Notes under the pieces: model-generated
What the model saw: only the letters and a program-made list of their open reading frames with translations
What the model was told of the DNA's origin: nothing
Databases searched by the model: none
Part shown: positions 35,175 through 46,826 of the stretch, one piece after another
Position numbering within the stretch: position 1 is the stretch's first letter
Layout: each line of letters starts with the position of its first letter
Made by a program: the position numbers and the translations under genes
Assembly: GCA_913778905.1 (NCBI GenBank)
Contig: CAJYYA010000008.1
Location: 124,001-188,000 of the forward strand
Source of the DNA: an uncultured Naasia sp.
Lineage (GTDB): Bacteria > Actinomycetota > Actinomycetes > Actinomycetales > Microbacteriaceae
Direction: 5' to 3'
DNA length: 64,000 nt

Positions 35175-37295
35175 CTAGAGACGCGGGCGGCGCTTCCTGG
35201 TAGCGCGTCGAGCGGCCCCGACTGCACGACGCAGCGGACGCAGCTTCTTCATCGCGACCTGCGCGATCTTGATGGAGCGCCGGGACAGCTCGCGCTCGAG
35301 GATCTCGACGCGTTGCAGTGCACCGGTCTCGTAGGCGCGGGCCGCGAGGAAGTGCGCACGGCGGCGTCGGAGGTGCTCGATCGACGGCTGCTCGGCGAGG
35401 ACTTCGCGGATGACGTCGAGGATCCCCTGGTTGTACTCCTCCATGGTGCGCACGCGCGGGCTGTCATCGGGGAGCGGCGTGGCCAGTACGCGCATCACGA
35501 GGGGTGCGAGATCTGCGAAGTCGCTGAAGAAGTGGGCGGATGCGTCGAGGTCGAGCACCGACGCGACCTCGCGGGCGACCTGGGTGTCGAAGAGCACGAG
35601 CGGCTTGCCGTGGAGGGCGGCCTCGGCGATCGGCAGGCCGAAGCCCTCGTAGACCGACGGGTAGACGATGACGCCTGCGTTGTCGTAGAGCTGCGCGACG
35701 TCGCCGTCGGTGAGGTAGCCGCCCCGGACAGGGATGACGTTGGCCGGCAGGTCCTCAGGGGATCCGCCGAAGGCGACGACCGTGAACGGGGCTCCGCCGA
35801 GCGCCGCGACCGCCTCGGCGACCTGCTTGTGCAGGAAGGTGTTGCCGACCGTGAGCACGTAGCCGCCGGCGGAGATGACAGCGGCCTGCTCGTCGGTGAG
35901 GCTCGTGTGGTGAGCCAGCGAATCGGCGGGCTCCGCGAACGACGACGACGCGACGCCCTGGTGGATGACCGTGGTGCGAGCGGGGAGCTCCGTCGCGAGC
36001 TGGGGGAACCGCTCGATGGTGTCGCGCACGGTCGCCTCGCTGATGGCGACGACGCGGTCCGCGAAGCGGAGCGAGTCGACGACGACCTGGGCGCGCGGGT
36101 ACTCCGAGTCCCACAGCGCGATGATCCGCAGGGCGATGATGTCGAGGTGCGAGGCGACCCAGCGCACGCAGTGCCGGTCGAGACGCTGGATCTGACCACC
36201 GGTGGTGACCGGGGTGAGAGCGAATCCGACGTCGAACAACTCGGTGAGCTGCTCATTGCTGCGCACCGTGAACCCGAACCGGCCGAGGTCGAAGAACTCG
36301 ATGGCCTCCGACGACGACACGATGGTGACCTTGAGACCGTCGAGGGCCCCGGACTCGCGGCTCGCGGCAAGGAACTCGAGGAAGGTCAGGGCGTTCCGCA
36401 CGCTGCCGTCGTAGATGAGCGACATGTGGTGCAGGTCGATGAGCACCGTCTGATCGCGATCGGCCGGGACGAGGAAGTCGGCGAACCAGTCGACCGTGTC
36501 GATCCCGCTGTCGTCGTAGTGGAACAGGGCTGACGGGTAGAACGGGTAGCGTTCGATGAGGAGGCGCTCGTGAGCGGCCTTGATCTCCTCCTGCTTGAGG
36601 CTGGAGAAGCTCTTCTCTCCCTCGTGCGAGGCGTAGGCGCGGTTGGCCATGACCGAGGAGAACCCGCGGGCGTTGACGCGGAGGCAGAACTCGTTCTCCT
36701 CGCCGTAACCCGGGGCGAATGCGGTGTCGAAGAAGCCGTAGTTGCGGATGAGCGAGCGGCGCACCAGGAAGCAGAAGCCGTGGGCGACGGGGACGATGTT
36801 GAAGCGCGGAAGGTCCTGATTGAGCGCCTCGAACACCTCACGCGAGCGCTCGGGTGTCGTGTGCTCTCCCGTCGCGGTGCGGTTCGGGATGGTCGCGATG
36901 GTCGCGTAGTTGCTGCGGGCGGTCGCGACGCCATGCTTCTCCGAGAAGTGCAGCACGCGCGACATCTCGTCGACGGTGCCGGGGAAGACCGCGGCGTCGC
37001 TGTTGAGCAGCAGGATGTCGTTGTCGCTCGTGTCGAGTTCGGTGGCTGCGCGGTTGCAGGTGCCGACGAAGCCGAGATTGTGCGGATTCCGCTCGTAGCG
37101 GGTGCCCTCGCGTCCCGCGAGTAACTCCTTCACTCGCGCCTCCATGAGGTCGGCGTCGGGGCCCACGTCGTTGACGACGAGGAGTCGGTGGAACGTCAGG
37201 TCGACGTGCTCGAGAACGCTGGCGATGCACTTCTCCGCGGAGGGGAGGTCGCCATAGAGCGGGACCACGATGGTGGTCGGAAAACGGTCGGTCAT
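35175..37295 (-). CDS. Bifunctional glycosyltransferase: GT2 domain fused to GT4 domain
   Basis: Protein of 706 residues. The N-terminal half is GT2: TTIVVPLYGDLPSAEKCI, LLVVNDVGPDADL, NPHNLGFVGTCNRAA, the metal motif LLLNSDAAVFPG and GYGEENEFCLRV. The C-terminal half is GT4: GYVLTVGNTFLHKQVAEAV and YPSVYEGFGLPIAEAALHGKPLV, the E-x7-E motif. Both catalytic halves look intact. The ATG at 37295 follows GAGGAGAATC, a good ribosome binding site. It converges with the GT at 33356 with one base between stop codons. Two linkages may be made by one polypeptide. Substrates unknown. Confidence 0.87.
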   Translation of the reverse strand: MTDRFPTTIVVPLYGDLPSAEKCIASVLEHVDLTFHRLLVVNDVGPDADLMEARVKELLAGREGTRYERNPHNLGFVGTCNRAATELDTSDNDILLLNSDAAVFPGTVDEMSRVLHFSEKHGVATARSNYATIATIPNRTATGEHTTPERSREVFEALNQDLPRFNIVPVAHGFCFLVRRSLIRNYGFFDTAFAPGYGEENEFCLRVNARGFSSVMANRAYASHEGEKSFSSLKQEEIKAAHERLLIERYPFYPSALFHYDDSGIDTVDWFADFLVPADRDQTVLIDLHHMSLIYDGSVRNALTFLEFLAASRESGALDGLKVTIVSSSEAIEFFDLGRFGFTVRSNEQLTELFDVGFALTPVTTGGQIQRLDRHCVRWVASHLDIIALRIIALWDSEYPRAQVVVDSLRFADRVVAISEATVRDTIERFPQLATELPARTTVIHQGVASSSFAEPADSLAHHTSLTDEQAAVISAGGYVLTVGNTFLHKQVAEAVAALGGAPFTVVAFGGSPEDLPANVIPVRGGYLTDGDVAQLYDNAGVIVYPSVYEGFGLPIAEAALHGKPLVLFDTQVAREVASVLDLDASAHFFSDFADLAPLVMRVLATPLPDDSPRVRTMEEYNQGILDVIREVLAEQPSIEHLRRRRAHFLAARAYETGALQRVEILERELSRRSIKIAQVAMKKLRPLRRAVGAARRATRKRRPRL

Positions 37296-37383
37296 GATTC
37301 TCCTCGTCCCCCCGGAGGGCTTAGCCAGGGTAGCGGGGCATCCCATGAGAACCCGACGTACGGGCTCTTCGCATAGCGCTTCC

Positions 37384-37389
37384 TATACT
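37384..37389 (+). promoter_or_regulatory. -10 element for a leaderless glycosyltransferase transcript
   Basis: TATACT lies exactly 7 nt before the GTG at 37397, the clearest -10/leaderless pairing in the window. Confidence 0.6.
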
Positions 37390-37396
37390 CGGGACG

Positions 37397-39589
37397 GTGC
37401 TGAGAAGGTTGCGTTCACTGTGGCAGCGGGCCCGTGCGAACCCCTTGGTGGGACGAGCCGTGGTCGCGGGGGACCGGATCTGGTGGGCGCGTGCGATCGC
37501 CCGTGCCGACATCGTCGATCTCGGCTACGTCGAGGCCCAACTGGGCCGGCGGGTGACGGCAGGGGAGGCCATCCTCCGCTACGTCCTGTCGGGGTACCGG
37601 ACCGGGATGTCGCTGAACCCGCTGTTCTGCGAGCAGACCGTCACTCGCGTCCTCACGGACGACGGCCGCGTACCGGCCCTCTACGCCTACCTGGTCAACG
37701 ACCGCGCGGCCGTCGAGGTCAGCCCGAACTGGGACGCGCCGGCCTACGCGCGCGCGAATCCGTCGGCGCTCGAGGATCCCGCCGGTCCGCTCGGAGCCGC
37801 ATGGCGCGCGCTGCAGGCCGGATACGGGATGCCGTTCGGACGGGGAGAGCGCACCCGGATCGTCGGGCGGTCGGATGTGTCCGCGCTCGCGGCTCGAGGG
37901 GCCTCGGCGTCCGCGAAGCGAGCCGCTCTCGTTCTGGAGGGCGAACCGCGGGACGTCGGTGCCGACGGCCTCACCGCCGTCGTGGTCATTGCGGGCGACG
38001 AGCGCGACCCCGGGGCCGTCCTGCGACAGGCAGCCGTCCTCGCCGGTGCCGGGTCGGCAGGCGACTCGGACGCCGCGGAAGTCCTGGTCGAAGTCGTCGG
38101 ACCGTCGGCGACCGTGTGGACCCAGGCAGCGCTGATGGCGCTCTGGGCGCCCCTTCGCATCGTTCGCTTCTCCGGTCGGCGCACCGCAGCCGAGGTCGTC
38201 GAAACGGCGGCGGGCGAGGCGACCGGGGGACGACTCCTCGTACGCGGCCCGCACGCCGAGACCGCGATCGGGACGCTTCCCCGCTTGGCCGAGGCAGCGC
38301 GAGGCGGTGCCGTCGCCCCCGTGTGGCTGGGCCCCGACGGTACCGTCGCCGCAGCCGGGGTCGTCGTCGAAGACGGCAGCCGATCGCGCCTGCTTGTGGG
38401 CCTCGGGGTCGAGGACGCCCGACGTGTCGGTCCGGTGGTCGAAGTCGACGAGATCGCCGGACTCACCTACGCCCGCCCGCTCACATCGACCGGCTCGGGG
38501 GGTGCGTCGATCCTCACCGACCTCACGGTCGTCGCGCCGGTCGACCACACCGCCGAACGCGGACTCCGGGGTACGCGTCGCGGGGAGACGATCCTCGATC
38601 GCATCGGTCTCGCGACCGTTCCCCACGGCAGCGGAGTCCGCTATTCGCGCCCCTCCCGGACAGTGGCGCTCGCCGATGGGACCCGCGTTCCGAGTCTGCG
38701 CTGGGCCATCAAGACCGCGTCGCCGGCCGGTGCCGCCGGTGAGTCCTGGGGGGACACCCACTTCGCCCGCGGCCTCGCCGCGGCCCTGACGCGGCTGGGA
38801 CAGGAGGTCGTCGTCGACGCTCGCCCGGCCCTCGACCGCGAGACCTCGTATCTCGACGACGTGTCGCTGGTGCTCCGGGGGCCCCACCGTCTCGATCCAC
38901 CCGCCGGCGGCCGCTCGATTCTCTGGGTCATCAGCCATCCCGACGAGATCACCGATGACGAGCTCCGCGGCTTCGACCGGGTCTTCGCGGCGTCGGAGCC
39001 GTGGGCCGCCGCTCGCGCGGAGTCATCCGGAGTACACATCGCGCCGCTCTTCCAGTGCACGGACGCGCGTCGCTTCGCGCCCACCGGGGCAGCCCGCGGC
39101 TCTCGCGCGGTTTTCGTCGGCACCGCCCGCGGGATCGTCCGCCCCTCGGTCGTCGAGCCCATCAAGGCGGGCATCCCCGTCGACGTCTACGGCCCCGACT
39201 GGCGGGCGTTCATCCCGGCGAGCTCGATCGTGAAGACGGGCGTGCCGAACTCCGAGCTGCCCGCCGTCTACGAGAGCGCGGGTGTGGTGTTAAACGACCA
39301 TTGGCCCGCCATGCAGCGCAACGGATTCATCGCCAACCGCCCCTTCGACGTCATCGCCGCCGGCGGTCGGGTCATCAGCGACCATGTCGAGGGGATCGAC
39401 GAGCTCTTCGAGGGGGCGCTTCGCTCCTACCGGACCATCCCTGAGCTCATCGAGATGCTCCGCGGCGACGTCGACGCGCTCTTCCCTCAGGATGAGGAGC
39501 TGAACCGCATCAGCGAACTGGTGCGCGGTCGCGACTCGTTCGACGTGCGAGCTCGCCAGCTGCTCGACAGCGCGCTCGAACTACGCTGA
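37397..39589 (+). CDS. Multidomain glycosyltransferase: degenerate GT2 region plus C-terminal GT-B domain
   Basis: Protein of 730 residues. Residues 30-85 match the small leader module of the protein at 33356. Residues 193-400 follow the GT2 framework of that protein (GLTAVVVI, AEVLVEVVGPSATVW, GGRLLVRGPHAE). The metal motif NNDA is replaced by GPHA at the same residue numbers (284-287) and the EDVD motif is gone, so this half is probably inactive. Residues 433-725 (from SLRWAIKTASPAG) form a complete GT-B-like domain. It carries YGPDWRAF and NDHWPAMQRNGFIANRPFD, as in CgeB-like/GT4-related enzymes. Leaderless GTG start. Confidence 0.83.
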   Translation: MLRRLRSLWQRARANPLVGRAVVAGDRIWWARAIARADIVDLGYVEAQLGRRVTAGEAILRYVLSGYRTGMSLNPLFCEQTVTRVLTDDGRVPALYAYLVNDRAAVEVSPNWDAPAYARANPSALEDPAGPLGAAWRALQAGYGMPFGRGERTRIVGRSDVSALAARGASASAKRAALVLEGEPRDVGADGLTAVVVIAGDERDPGAVLRQAAVLAGAGSAGDSDAAEVLVEVVGPSATVWTQAALMALWAPLRIVRFSGRRTAAEVVETAAGEATGGRLLVRGPHAETAIGTLPRLAEAARGGAVAPVWLGPDGTVAAAGVVVEDGSRSRLLVGLGVEDARRVGPVVEVDEIAGLTYARPLTSTGSGGASILTDLTVVAPVDHTAERGLRGTRRGETILDRIGLATVPHGSGVRYSRPSRTVALADGTRVPSLRWAIKTASPAGAAGESWGDTHFARGLAAALTRLGQEVVVDARPALDRETSYLDDVSLVLRGPHRLDPPAGGRSILWVISHPDEITDDELRGFDRVFAASEPWAAARAESSGVHIAPLFQCTDARRFAPTGAARGSRAVFVGTARGIVRPSVVEPIKAGIPVDVYGPDWRAFIPASSIVKTGVPNSELPAVYESAGVVLNDHWPAMQRNGFIANRPFDVIAAGGRVISDHVEGIDELFEGALRSYRTIPELIEMLRGDVDALFPQDEELNRISELVRGRDSFDVRARQLLDSALELR

Positions 39590-39628
39590 GCCCGCTTCCG
39601 CCGGCGCAGCTCCCGCGCCCGGCTCCGA

Positions 39629-41530
39629 TCAGAACGGGTCCTTCCGGAGCCGCTCGATGATCGCCCTGCGGGTGACGATGAGGGGGCGGAGCATTCGGCG
39701 TATCCGCGCTCCCGTACCCGGGTGGTTCAGCCTCAGATGGACGCGGGCGAAGTCCCGCAGGCGCCCCGTCCCGAAGTGCCCGGCGTCGCGGATGAACTCG
39801 ATCCGGTCGGCGTCGTCGGCCCCGGGAACGACGGATCGCAGCTCCTGGTGGATGTACTCGAGCGCTCCGTAGCTGACGGCCGCGTAGTCCTGGGTCGCCA
39901 CGGTGCGCGTGTGGAAGCCGAGTTCGGCGGCGACGTAGACGGGCGTGCGTTCCAGGACGTGCGCGAGTCCCCCGTCGCGGTACTGCTGGGCGTCGCCGAA
40001 GTCCGAGTACTTCCAGCCGTGGTCCACGAGGAGGCGGAGCGCCTCGGGACGGGCCACGTACATCGAGCCGTACGGAGCGACGGGAGAGATCGGGTCGAGG
40101 GGCACGCTCACGCCGAGCTTGGCGAACAACCGTCGAGCCGGCTGCTTGTTGGCCCACCAGCCTTTGCCGAGCGTCGGGTAGCCGATGTGGATCGTCGGCG
40201 GCACGGCGAGGCCGAGGTGCGGCTCGCGCTGGAACAGACCGATGAGGTTGGCGGCGTAGCCGGGGCTGCCGAGCAGGTTCGAGAACTGCTGGTGGGCGAA
40301 GTGGCGTCCGATCGCGAAGCCGTCCTGGACGGTCTTCTTCGAATGGACCTTGACCACGAGGTCGTAGCGGCCCGGTTCGAGCAGGTCACGGCACCCGACG
40401 AGGAACGCGCCCTGGTCGCGTCCCCGGTTGTCGACCACCCGGATCTCGCGGTTCCCGCGCACCTCGCGTTCGATGAGGAAGGCCGCGATGGCGTCGGCTC
40501 GTCCCTGGTCCGGGGTGGTCACCACCAGGTCGAACTCGCCCGGGAGACACTCGAGGTGCGAGAGGATCTCGTCGGTCATTTCGGGGTAGTAGATATGGGC
40601 GACGGCGAGGATCCGAAGCGGCTCGTCGGCTCGATACGAGACGTCCTCCTCGGGGAGCACGTCCATCAGTGCGAGGTTGGTCGCCACGACGCGGGGCTCG
40701 ACCCGTCGCACCAGATCGGTCGGGATGAGGTCGACAGGGTAGCCGTGCTTCGCGGCGAGTTCGACGGCGTGAGCGTCGACGACGCCGTGGCGGTCGAGCA
40801 CCCACGGGCCGTGGAACAGAGGGCGCCGCTTGAGGAGGGGCGCGCCGTCCTCGAGCAGCAGATCGGCGTGGAAGAGGGATGCGTTGGGAGACGGGTAGTC
40901 CGCGGCGGGGAAGGCCACCGCGCCGAGGAAGCCGAGCCTCTCGAAGTGACCGGTGAAGGGGCCCTCGTGGAGGAGGACGGCATCGTCATAGCTGGTGAGC
41001 GCAGGGAGCTTCTCCCAGTAGTCGCGCCACGCGGGGCTGCGGAGCATTCGTCCGCGGACCGCCACCCAGTAGGACTGCAGGTGCCGCGGGAGGGTCCCCG
41101 TCCTCGTCAGCGGATGCGGGGTCTCCTCGCCGTGCTCGGTCATGCCCCAGAAGTCGACGCTCATCGCATTCATGCGGTCGAAGACGCCGTCGAACGAGCC
41201 GATCGGGCCGTACCAGGTGTCGTTGGTGAGCAGGACCTCGTCGAAGCCGACCGCGTCGTCGCCGAGTCTGCGCAGGGTGTCCTGGTGGGCGCCGATGTCG
41301 TAGCCGACGTTCTCGCGGATGATCACGTCGTCGGCGACCGCGGCGAGGAGCGTCCTACCCGCCGGCGCGAGTGCGCCGTTCACGGTCACGACGAGGCGGG
41401 CCGCGTGCGGGCGGAGTCCTCGGAGCGCATGGAGCACGAAATCGTGCACGTCGCCGTGCTCGTGGAAGAAGGAATAAAGGACGAGGCGCTTCGCGTCCGC
41501 GACAAGGGGTTCGGGAGCCGACGCGCTCAT
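39629..41530 (-). CDS. Rhamnan synthesis protein F (RgpF)-like protein
   Basis: Protein of 633 residues of the RgpF family (PF05045), linked to rhamnose-glucose polysaccharide assembly. The N-terminal half has RLVLYSFFHEHGDVHDFVL, VGYDIGAHQDTL and [10 protein letters not shown]. The C-terminal half has VVDNRGRDQGAFLVG, the VKVHSKK motif (396-399), GYPTLGKGWWANKQ and APYGSMYVARPEALRLL. ATG at 41530 overlaps the stop of the neighbouring paralogue by 4 bp. The rml genes just beyond would supply dTDP-rhamnose. The enzymatic role of RgpF proteins is not well settled. Confidence 0.88.
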   Translation of the reverse strand: MSASAPEPLVADAKRLVLYSFFHEHGDVHDFVLHALRGLRPHAARLVVTVNGALAPAGRTLLAAVADDVIIRENVGYDIGAHQDTLRRLGDDAVGFDEVLLTNDTWYGPIGSFDGVFDRMNAMSVDFWGMTEHGEETPHPLTRTGTLPRHLQSYWVAVRGRMLRSPAWRDYWEKLPALTSYDDAVLLHEGPFTGHFERLGFLGAVAFPAADYPSPNASLFHADLLLEDGAPLLKRRPLFHGPWVLDRHGVVDAHAVELAAKHGYPVDLIPTDLVRRVEPRVVATNLALMDVLPEEDVSYRADEPLRILAVAHIYYPEMTDEILSHLECLPGEFDLVVTTPDQGRADAIAAFLIEREVRGNREIRVVDNRGRDQGAFLVGCRDLLEPGRYDLVVKVHSKKTVQDGFAIGRHFAHQQFSNLLGSPGYAANLIGLFQREPHLGLAVPPTIHIGYPTLGKGWWANKQPARRLFAKLGVSVPLDPISPVAPYGSMYVARPEALRLLVDHGWKYSDFGDAQQYRDGGLAHVLERTPVYVAAELGFHTRTVATQDYAAVSYGALEYIHQELRSVVPGADDADRIEFIRDAGHFGTGRLRDFARVHLRLNHPGTGARIRRMLRPLIVTRRAIIERLRKDPF

Positions 41531-43383
41531 CGGATCACCCGTCCTTTCAGCTCGCGCAGCCGTCCTCGGAGCCCGAGAAGACGCTGAGTGAGGGATGAGT
41601 GATTCACGGCGAGGTATTTCCTTGTCACCTGGCGGAGGCCCGGGCGCCCCTGCCACGACAGTCGCTGGAGCGTCTGGATCTGATCGAGCGGATATCCCCA
41701 CGTCGACGCGAGCATCTCGTCCACCTTGTACTCCATGGAGGTGTGCGCAATCGCGGCCTGCCGTGTGCTCAGGACGGTCCGGTGATGCATGCCGAGTTCC
41801 CCTGCGGCGGAGACGAGGAGGTCGATGAGGACCTTCTCGTCGAGGGCGACGCCGCGGTGGTCGGCGGTCAGAATCCGGAGTGCGGACGAGCGGGCGATCC
41901 AGATGCCCGCGATCGGAGCGAGCGCGGGGCCGGCATCCGTCGGCACCCGGATGCCCAGCTCTCGACGGGCGTCGTCGCGAGCGGTCGAGGCGCTCGCCGG
42001 TGGCTCGAAGCCGATGTGGGGGAGCGGTGGGAGGACGACACCCAGTCCGGGTTCGCGGGCGAACAGATCGAGCACCCTCGCAGAGTGACGGCGCGAGCCG
42101 ACGAGGGAGTCTGCCGCCTGCCGGATCATCGCGGTGGACGCGTTGAAGCCCGGATCCGCCCGGTCGGGGAGTCCGTAGTGGAGTGCGATCACGATCGCCG
42201 ATTCGTCAGCGATCGTCGCGGCGGCGTCGAGCACGCGGCGGGCACCGTGGGGCACGTCCGTCGCCGAGACCGTGACGGAAGCGGCGTCGGATCCGCTACT
42301 CGACAGCAGAGCGGTGGCGGCGTCGACGAGCGAGGCCGGGACGCGGGCGACGATCTCGCTGAGACCGGGGACGCGCTGCGCCAGCTCGTACTGGTCGGCC
42401 AGCGACGCCGGATCGTCCGCCGAGAGGATCGCGACGATCCGCTCGGTTTCGGGTGGGACGACCTCTTCGGTGCCCGCGTCCGAGACGACTTCGAGCAGAC
42501 CGGCGTCGACGTTCAGGACACGGGGCGAGGTCGTGCGGGCGAGGTTGGCAGTGATGAGGCCCATCGGGTAGTCGGATTCCTCACCGGCCTCCCGCAGAAC
42601 CCAGCGGCCGACGAGGGCATGCCGGTGGAAGTAGGGCGGATAGTGGTGGAAGACCCGCCGCTTGAGCAACGGACAGCCGTCGCGCAGGAGGAGGTCCGGA
42701 AGCAGGATCGCGGTATTGCCCGGCGGATAGTCGTCGGATGGGAACGCGGCCCCGGATCGGAACCCCGCTGCCTCGAACACCCCGGTGAAGCGGAGTTCGT
42801 GCAACGCGACGGCGTCCCAGTAGCCCGGCATTGCGGGGAGGTCGCGCCAGTATTCGCGCCATTGGGGCGAGCCCAGCATCGGACGACGGACGGCGACCCA
42901 GAACGACTGCAGATGACGTGGGATGCCCTCATTCGCGCCGTCCGACGGATCCTCCGCCGCGTGCTCGGTCATGCCCCAGAAGTCGACGTCGGTCGCGTCC
43001 ATGCGCTCGAAGACGGGAGCGAACGGGCGCAGGGGGCCGTACCAGGTGTCGTTCGTCAACACGAGCTCGTCGTAGCGGGCCATCTGCGGACCGTGGTGGT
43101 CGATGGCGTGCTTGTAGCCCCAGATGTCGAATCCGCCGTTATCGCGGAAGAGCAGGGTGTCGGCAGCACCTCGCAACGCGCCCTGACCGTCTTCGTCCAC
43201 GAAACCGTTCACGACGACGGTCAGATGCGTGGCGTGCGGGCGGAGAGCCCGAAGGGCGTAGAGAACGAAATCATCGACCCGGCCGTCGGCCGCGTAGACG
43301 ACGTAGACGATAAGGCGGGTCCGCGCGGGAGGAGAGCCCTCCTTGCCCGGGGTGTTCGACACTCGGGCTTTCGGCGCATCCAT
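41527..43383 (-). CDS. RgpF-like protein, second copy with diverged C-terminal half
   Basis: Protein of 618 residues, paralogous to the downstream RgpF-like protein. The N-terminal half is well kept: [40 protein letters not shown] and [10 protein letters not shown]. In the C-terminal half the NRGRD and HSKK motifs are absent. Their place is taken by [19 protein letters not shown], while an [17 protein letters not shown] segment and the final basic stretch remain. The partner may have specialised, or one half may have become structural. The ATG at 43383 begins the two-gene unit and is divergent from rmlA. Confidence 0.85.
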   Translation of the reverse strand: MDAPKARVSNTPGKEGSPPARTRLIVYVVYAADGRVDDFVLYALRALRPHATHLTVVVNGFVDEDGQGALRGAADTLLFRDNGGFDIWGYKHAIDHHGPQMARYDELVLTNDTWYGPLRPFAPVFERMDATDVDFWGMTEHAAEDPSDGANEGIPRHLQSFWVAVRRPMLGSPQWREYWRDLPAMPGYWDAVALHELRFTGVFEAAGFRSGAAFPSDDYPPGNTAILLPDLLLRDGCPLLKRRVFHHYPPYFHRHALVGRWVLREAGEESDYPMGLITANLARTTSPRVLNVDAGLLEVVSDAGTEEVVPPETERIVAILSADDPASLADQYELAQRVPGLSEIVARVPASLVDAATALLSSSGSDAASVTVSATDVPHGARRVLDAAATIADESAIVIALHYGLPDRADPGFNASTAMIRQAADSLVGSRRHSARVLDLFAREPGLGVVLPPLPHIGFEPPASASTARDDARRELGIRVPTDAGPALAPIAGIWIARSSALRILTADHRGVALDEKVLIDLLVSAAGELGMHHRTVLSTRQAAIAHTSMEYKVDEMLASTWGYPLDQIQTLQRLSWQGRPGLRQVTRKYLAVNHSSLTQRLLGLRGRLRELKGRVIR

Positions 43384-43454
43384 GGACCGTATTGTCCCAT
43401 CCGCGCCCCGCCTCCGGTTTCCGTAAGTGGACCCGGTCCGGCAAGCTAGACCTC

Positions 43455-45328
<1,874 letters not shown>

Positions 45329-45333
45329 CCCGC

Positions 45334-46731
45334 ATGGAGTTCGGAGCGAAGCTCGCCGTCGAAGAGACCCCGATCCCGGGGCTCCTCGTCATCCGCATCC
45401 CCGTCCACGGCGACTCGCGCGGCTGGTTCAAGGAGAACTGGCAGCGCGCCTCGATGATCGCCGCCGGTCTGCCCGACTTCGGTCCGGTCCAGAACAACAT
45501 GTCGCACAACGTCGAGGTCGGCACCGTGCGCGGAATCCACGCCGAGCCGTGGGACAAGCTCGTCTCGGTCGCGGCGGGCCGCGTGTTCGGGGCCTGGGTC
45601 GACCTCCGAGAGGGCGACTCGTTCGGTGCCGTCTTCACGGTCGAGATCGACCCGTCGGTCGCGGTGTTCGTACCGCGCGGAGTGGGCAACTCGTTCCAGA
45701 CCCTCGAGCCCGACACCGTCTACAGCTACCTCGTCAATGACCACTGGAGTGCCGACGCCCAGGGCCGCTACACGTTCCTGAACCTGGCCGACGAGACGGT
45801 GGCCATCGACTGGCCCATCCCGCTCGCGGACGCGAATAAGTCCGCGAAGGACGAGGCGCACCCGCGTCTTGCCGCCGTCACCCCGATGGCGCCGAAGCGC
45901 ACCCTGGTGACGGGAGCGGGCGGCCAACTGGGTCGTGCCCTCGCGGCGCTGCTTCCGGATGCGCACCTCGTGACGCGCGCCGAGCTCGACCTCGAAGACG
46001 CCGAGGCCGTCGAGGCATGGCCGTGGCAGGACTACGGCACGGTCATCAACGCGGCCGCCTACACGAAGGTCGACCTCGCGGAGACACCCGAGGGGCGTGC
46101 GGACGCATGGCGTGCCAACGCGACCGCCGTGGCGCGCCTGGCCAGCAAAGCCACCGAGAACGGCATCACCCTCGTCCATGTGTCGACCGACTACGTCTTC
46201 GACGGTGCGAAGGAACTGCACTCGGAAGACGAGGAACTGTCCCCTCTCGGCGTCTACGGCCAGTCCAAAGCGGCGGGTGAGGTCGCGGTCCGCACCGTGC
46301 CGGCCCACTACCTGGTCCGGACCAGCTGGGTGGTCGGCGACGGCGGCAACTTCGTGAAGACCATGGCGTCGCTCGCCGAGCGCGGCATCGACCCCTCGGT
46401 CGTCGCCGATCAGCACGGGCGACTCACCTTCACGCAGGATCTGGCGGAGGCCATCCTGCATCTCGTGCGCAACGGCAGCCCCTACGGTGTCTACAACGTC
46501 TCCAACTCCGGTGCGGTGTCGACGTGGGCGGATCTCGCGAAGCGCGTCTTCGAGCTCACAGGTCACGACCCGGCTCGGGTGACGGGCGTCACTTCGGAGG
46601 AGTTCTTCGCGGGGAAGGACGCGGCTCCGCGTCCGACCCACAGCGTCTTCGATCTGAGCAAGATCGAGGCCGCCGGATTCACGCCGCGTGACGCCGACGA
46701 GGCACTCATCGCCTACCTGAAGCAGGCCTGA
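45334..46731 (+). CDS. rmlC-rmlD: Fused dTDP-4-dehydrorhamnose 3,5-epimerase (RmlC) and dTDP-4-dehydrorhamnose reductase (RmlD)
   Basis: Protein of 465 residues joining the last two steps of dTDP-L-rhamnose synthesis. Residues 1-180 are an RmlC cupin: PVHGDSRGWFKENWQ, NMSHNVEVGTVRGIHAEPWDK (conserved His) and VPRGVGNSFQTLE. A linker rich in Ala, Lys and Pro follows. Residues 188-465 are RmlD: TLVTGAGGQLGRALA, NAAAYTKVDLAE, VSTDYVFDG, YGQSKAAGE (Tyr-Lys pair) and the closing PRDADEALIAYL. MEFGAKLA at 45334 is preferred over the GTG at 45325 that overlaps the rmlB stop. Normally these are two separate proteins. The fusion is seen in related actinobacteria. Confidence 0.94.
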   Translation: MEFGAKLAVEETPIPGLLVIRIPVHGDSRGWFKENWQRASMIAAGLPDFGPVQNNMSHNVEVGTVRGIHAEPWDKLVSVAAGRVFGAWVDLREGDSFGAVFTVEIDPSVAVFVPRGVGNSFQTLEPDTVYSYLVNDHWSADAQGRYTFLNLADETVAIDWPIPLADANKSAKDEAHPRLAAVTPMAPKRTLVTGAGGQLGRALAALLPDAHLVTRAELDLEDAEAVEAWPWQDYGTVINAAAYTKVDLAETPEGRADAWRANATAVARLASKATENGITLVHVSTDYVFDGAKELHSEDEELSPLGVYGQSKAAGEVAVRTVPAHYLVRTSWVVGDGGNFVKTMASLAERGIDPSVVADQHGRLTFTQDLAEAILHLVRNGSPYGVYNVSNSGAVSTWADLAKRVFELTGHDPARVTGVTSEEFFAGKDAAPRPTHSVFDLSKIEAAGFTPRDADEALIAYLKQA

Positions 46732-46736
46732 GCCGT

Positions 46737-46771
46737 CCTGGACTGGGGTGGCTTGACCACCCCAGTCCAGG
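46737..46771 (+). terminator. Strong hairpin terminating the rmlAB-CD operon
   Basis: A perfect 15-bp stem (46737-46751 with 46757-46771, CTTGA loop) starts 6 bp after the rmlCD stop. It is followed by G residues rather than a T tract. Position and strength support an intrinsic terminator. Confidence 0.8.
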
Positions 46772-46814
46772 GGGGAATCCCTGATCGGAGGGCCGTGGTG
46801 CACCGGGGGATCGC

Positions 46815-46820
46815 TACCGT
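46815..46820 (+). promoter_or_regulatory. -10 element for the first DUF4012 gene
   Basis: TACCGT (TANNNT) lies 6 nt before the GTG at 46827, shortly after the rml terminator. Leaderless transcription is likely. Confidence 0.5.
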
Positions 46821-46826
46821 GGTGCG

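Noticed and set aside
35313-36533. Plus-strand frame opposite the GT2-GT4 gene
   Set aside because: Low-complexity charged translation with no motif. The minus-strand gene has a ribosome binding site and two intact GT domains.
39722-43449. Two long plus-strand frames (about 620 codons each) opposite the RgpF-like genes
   Set aside because: Rich in Arg, Glu, Gly and Val with no domain pattern. The minus-strand proteins have conserved motifs and coupled starts.
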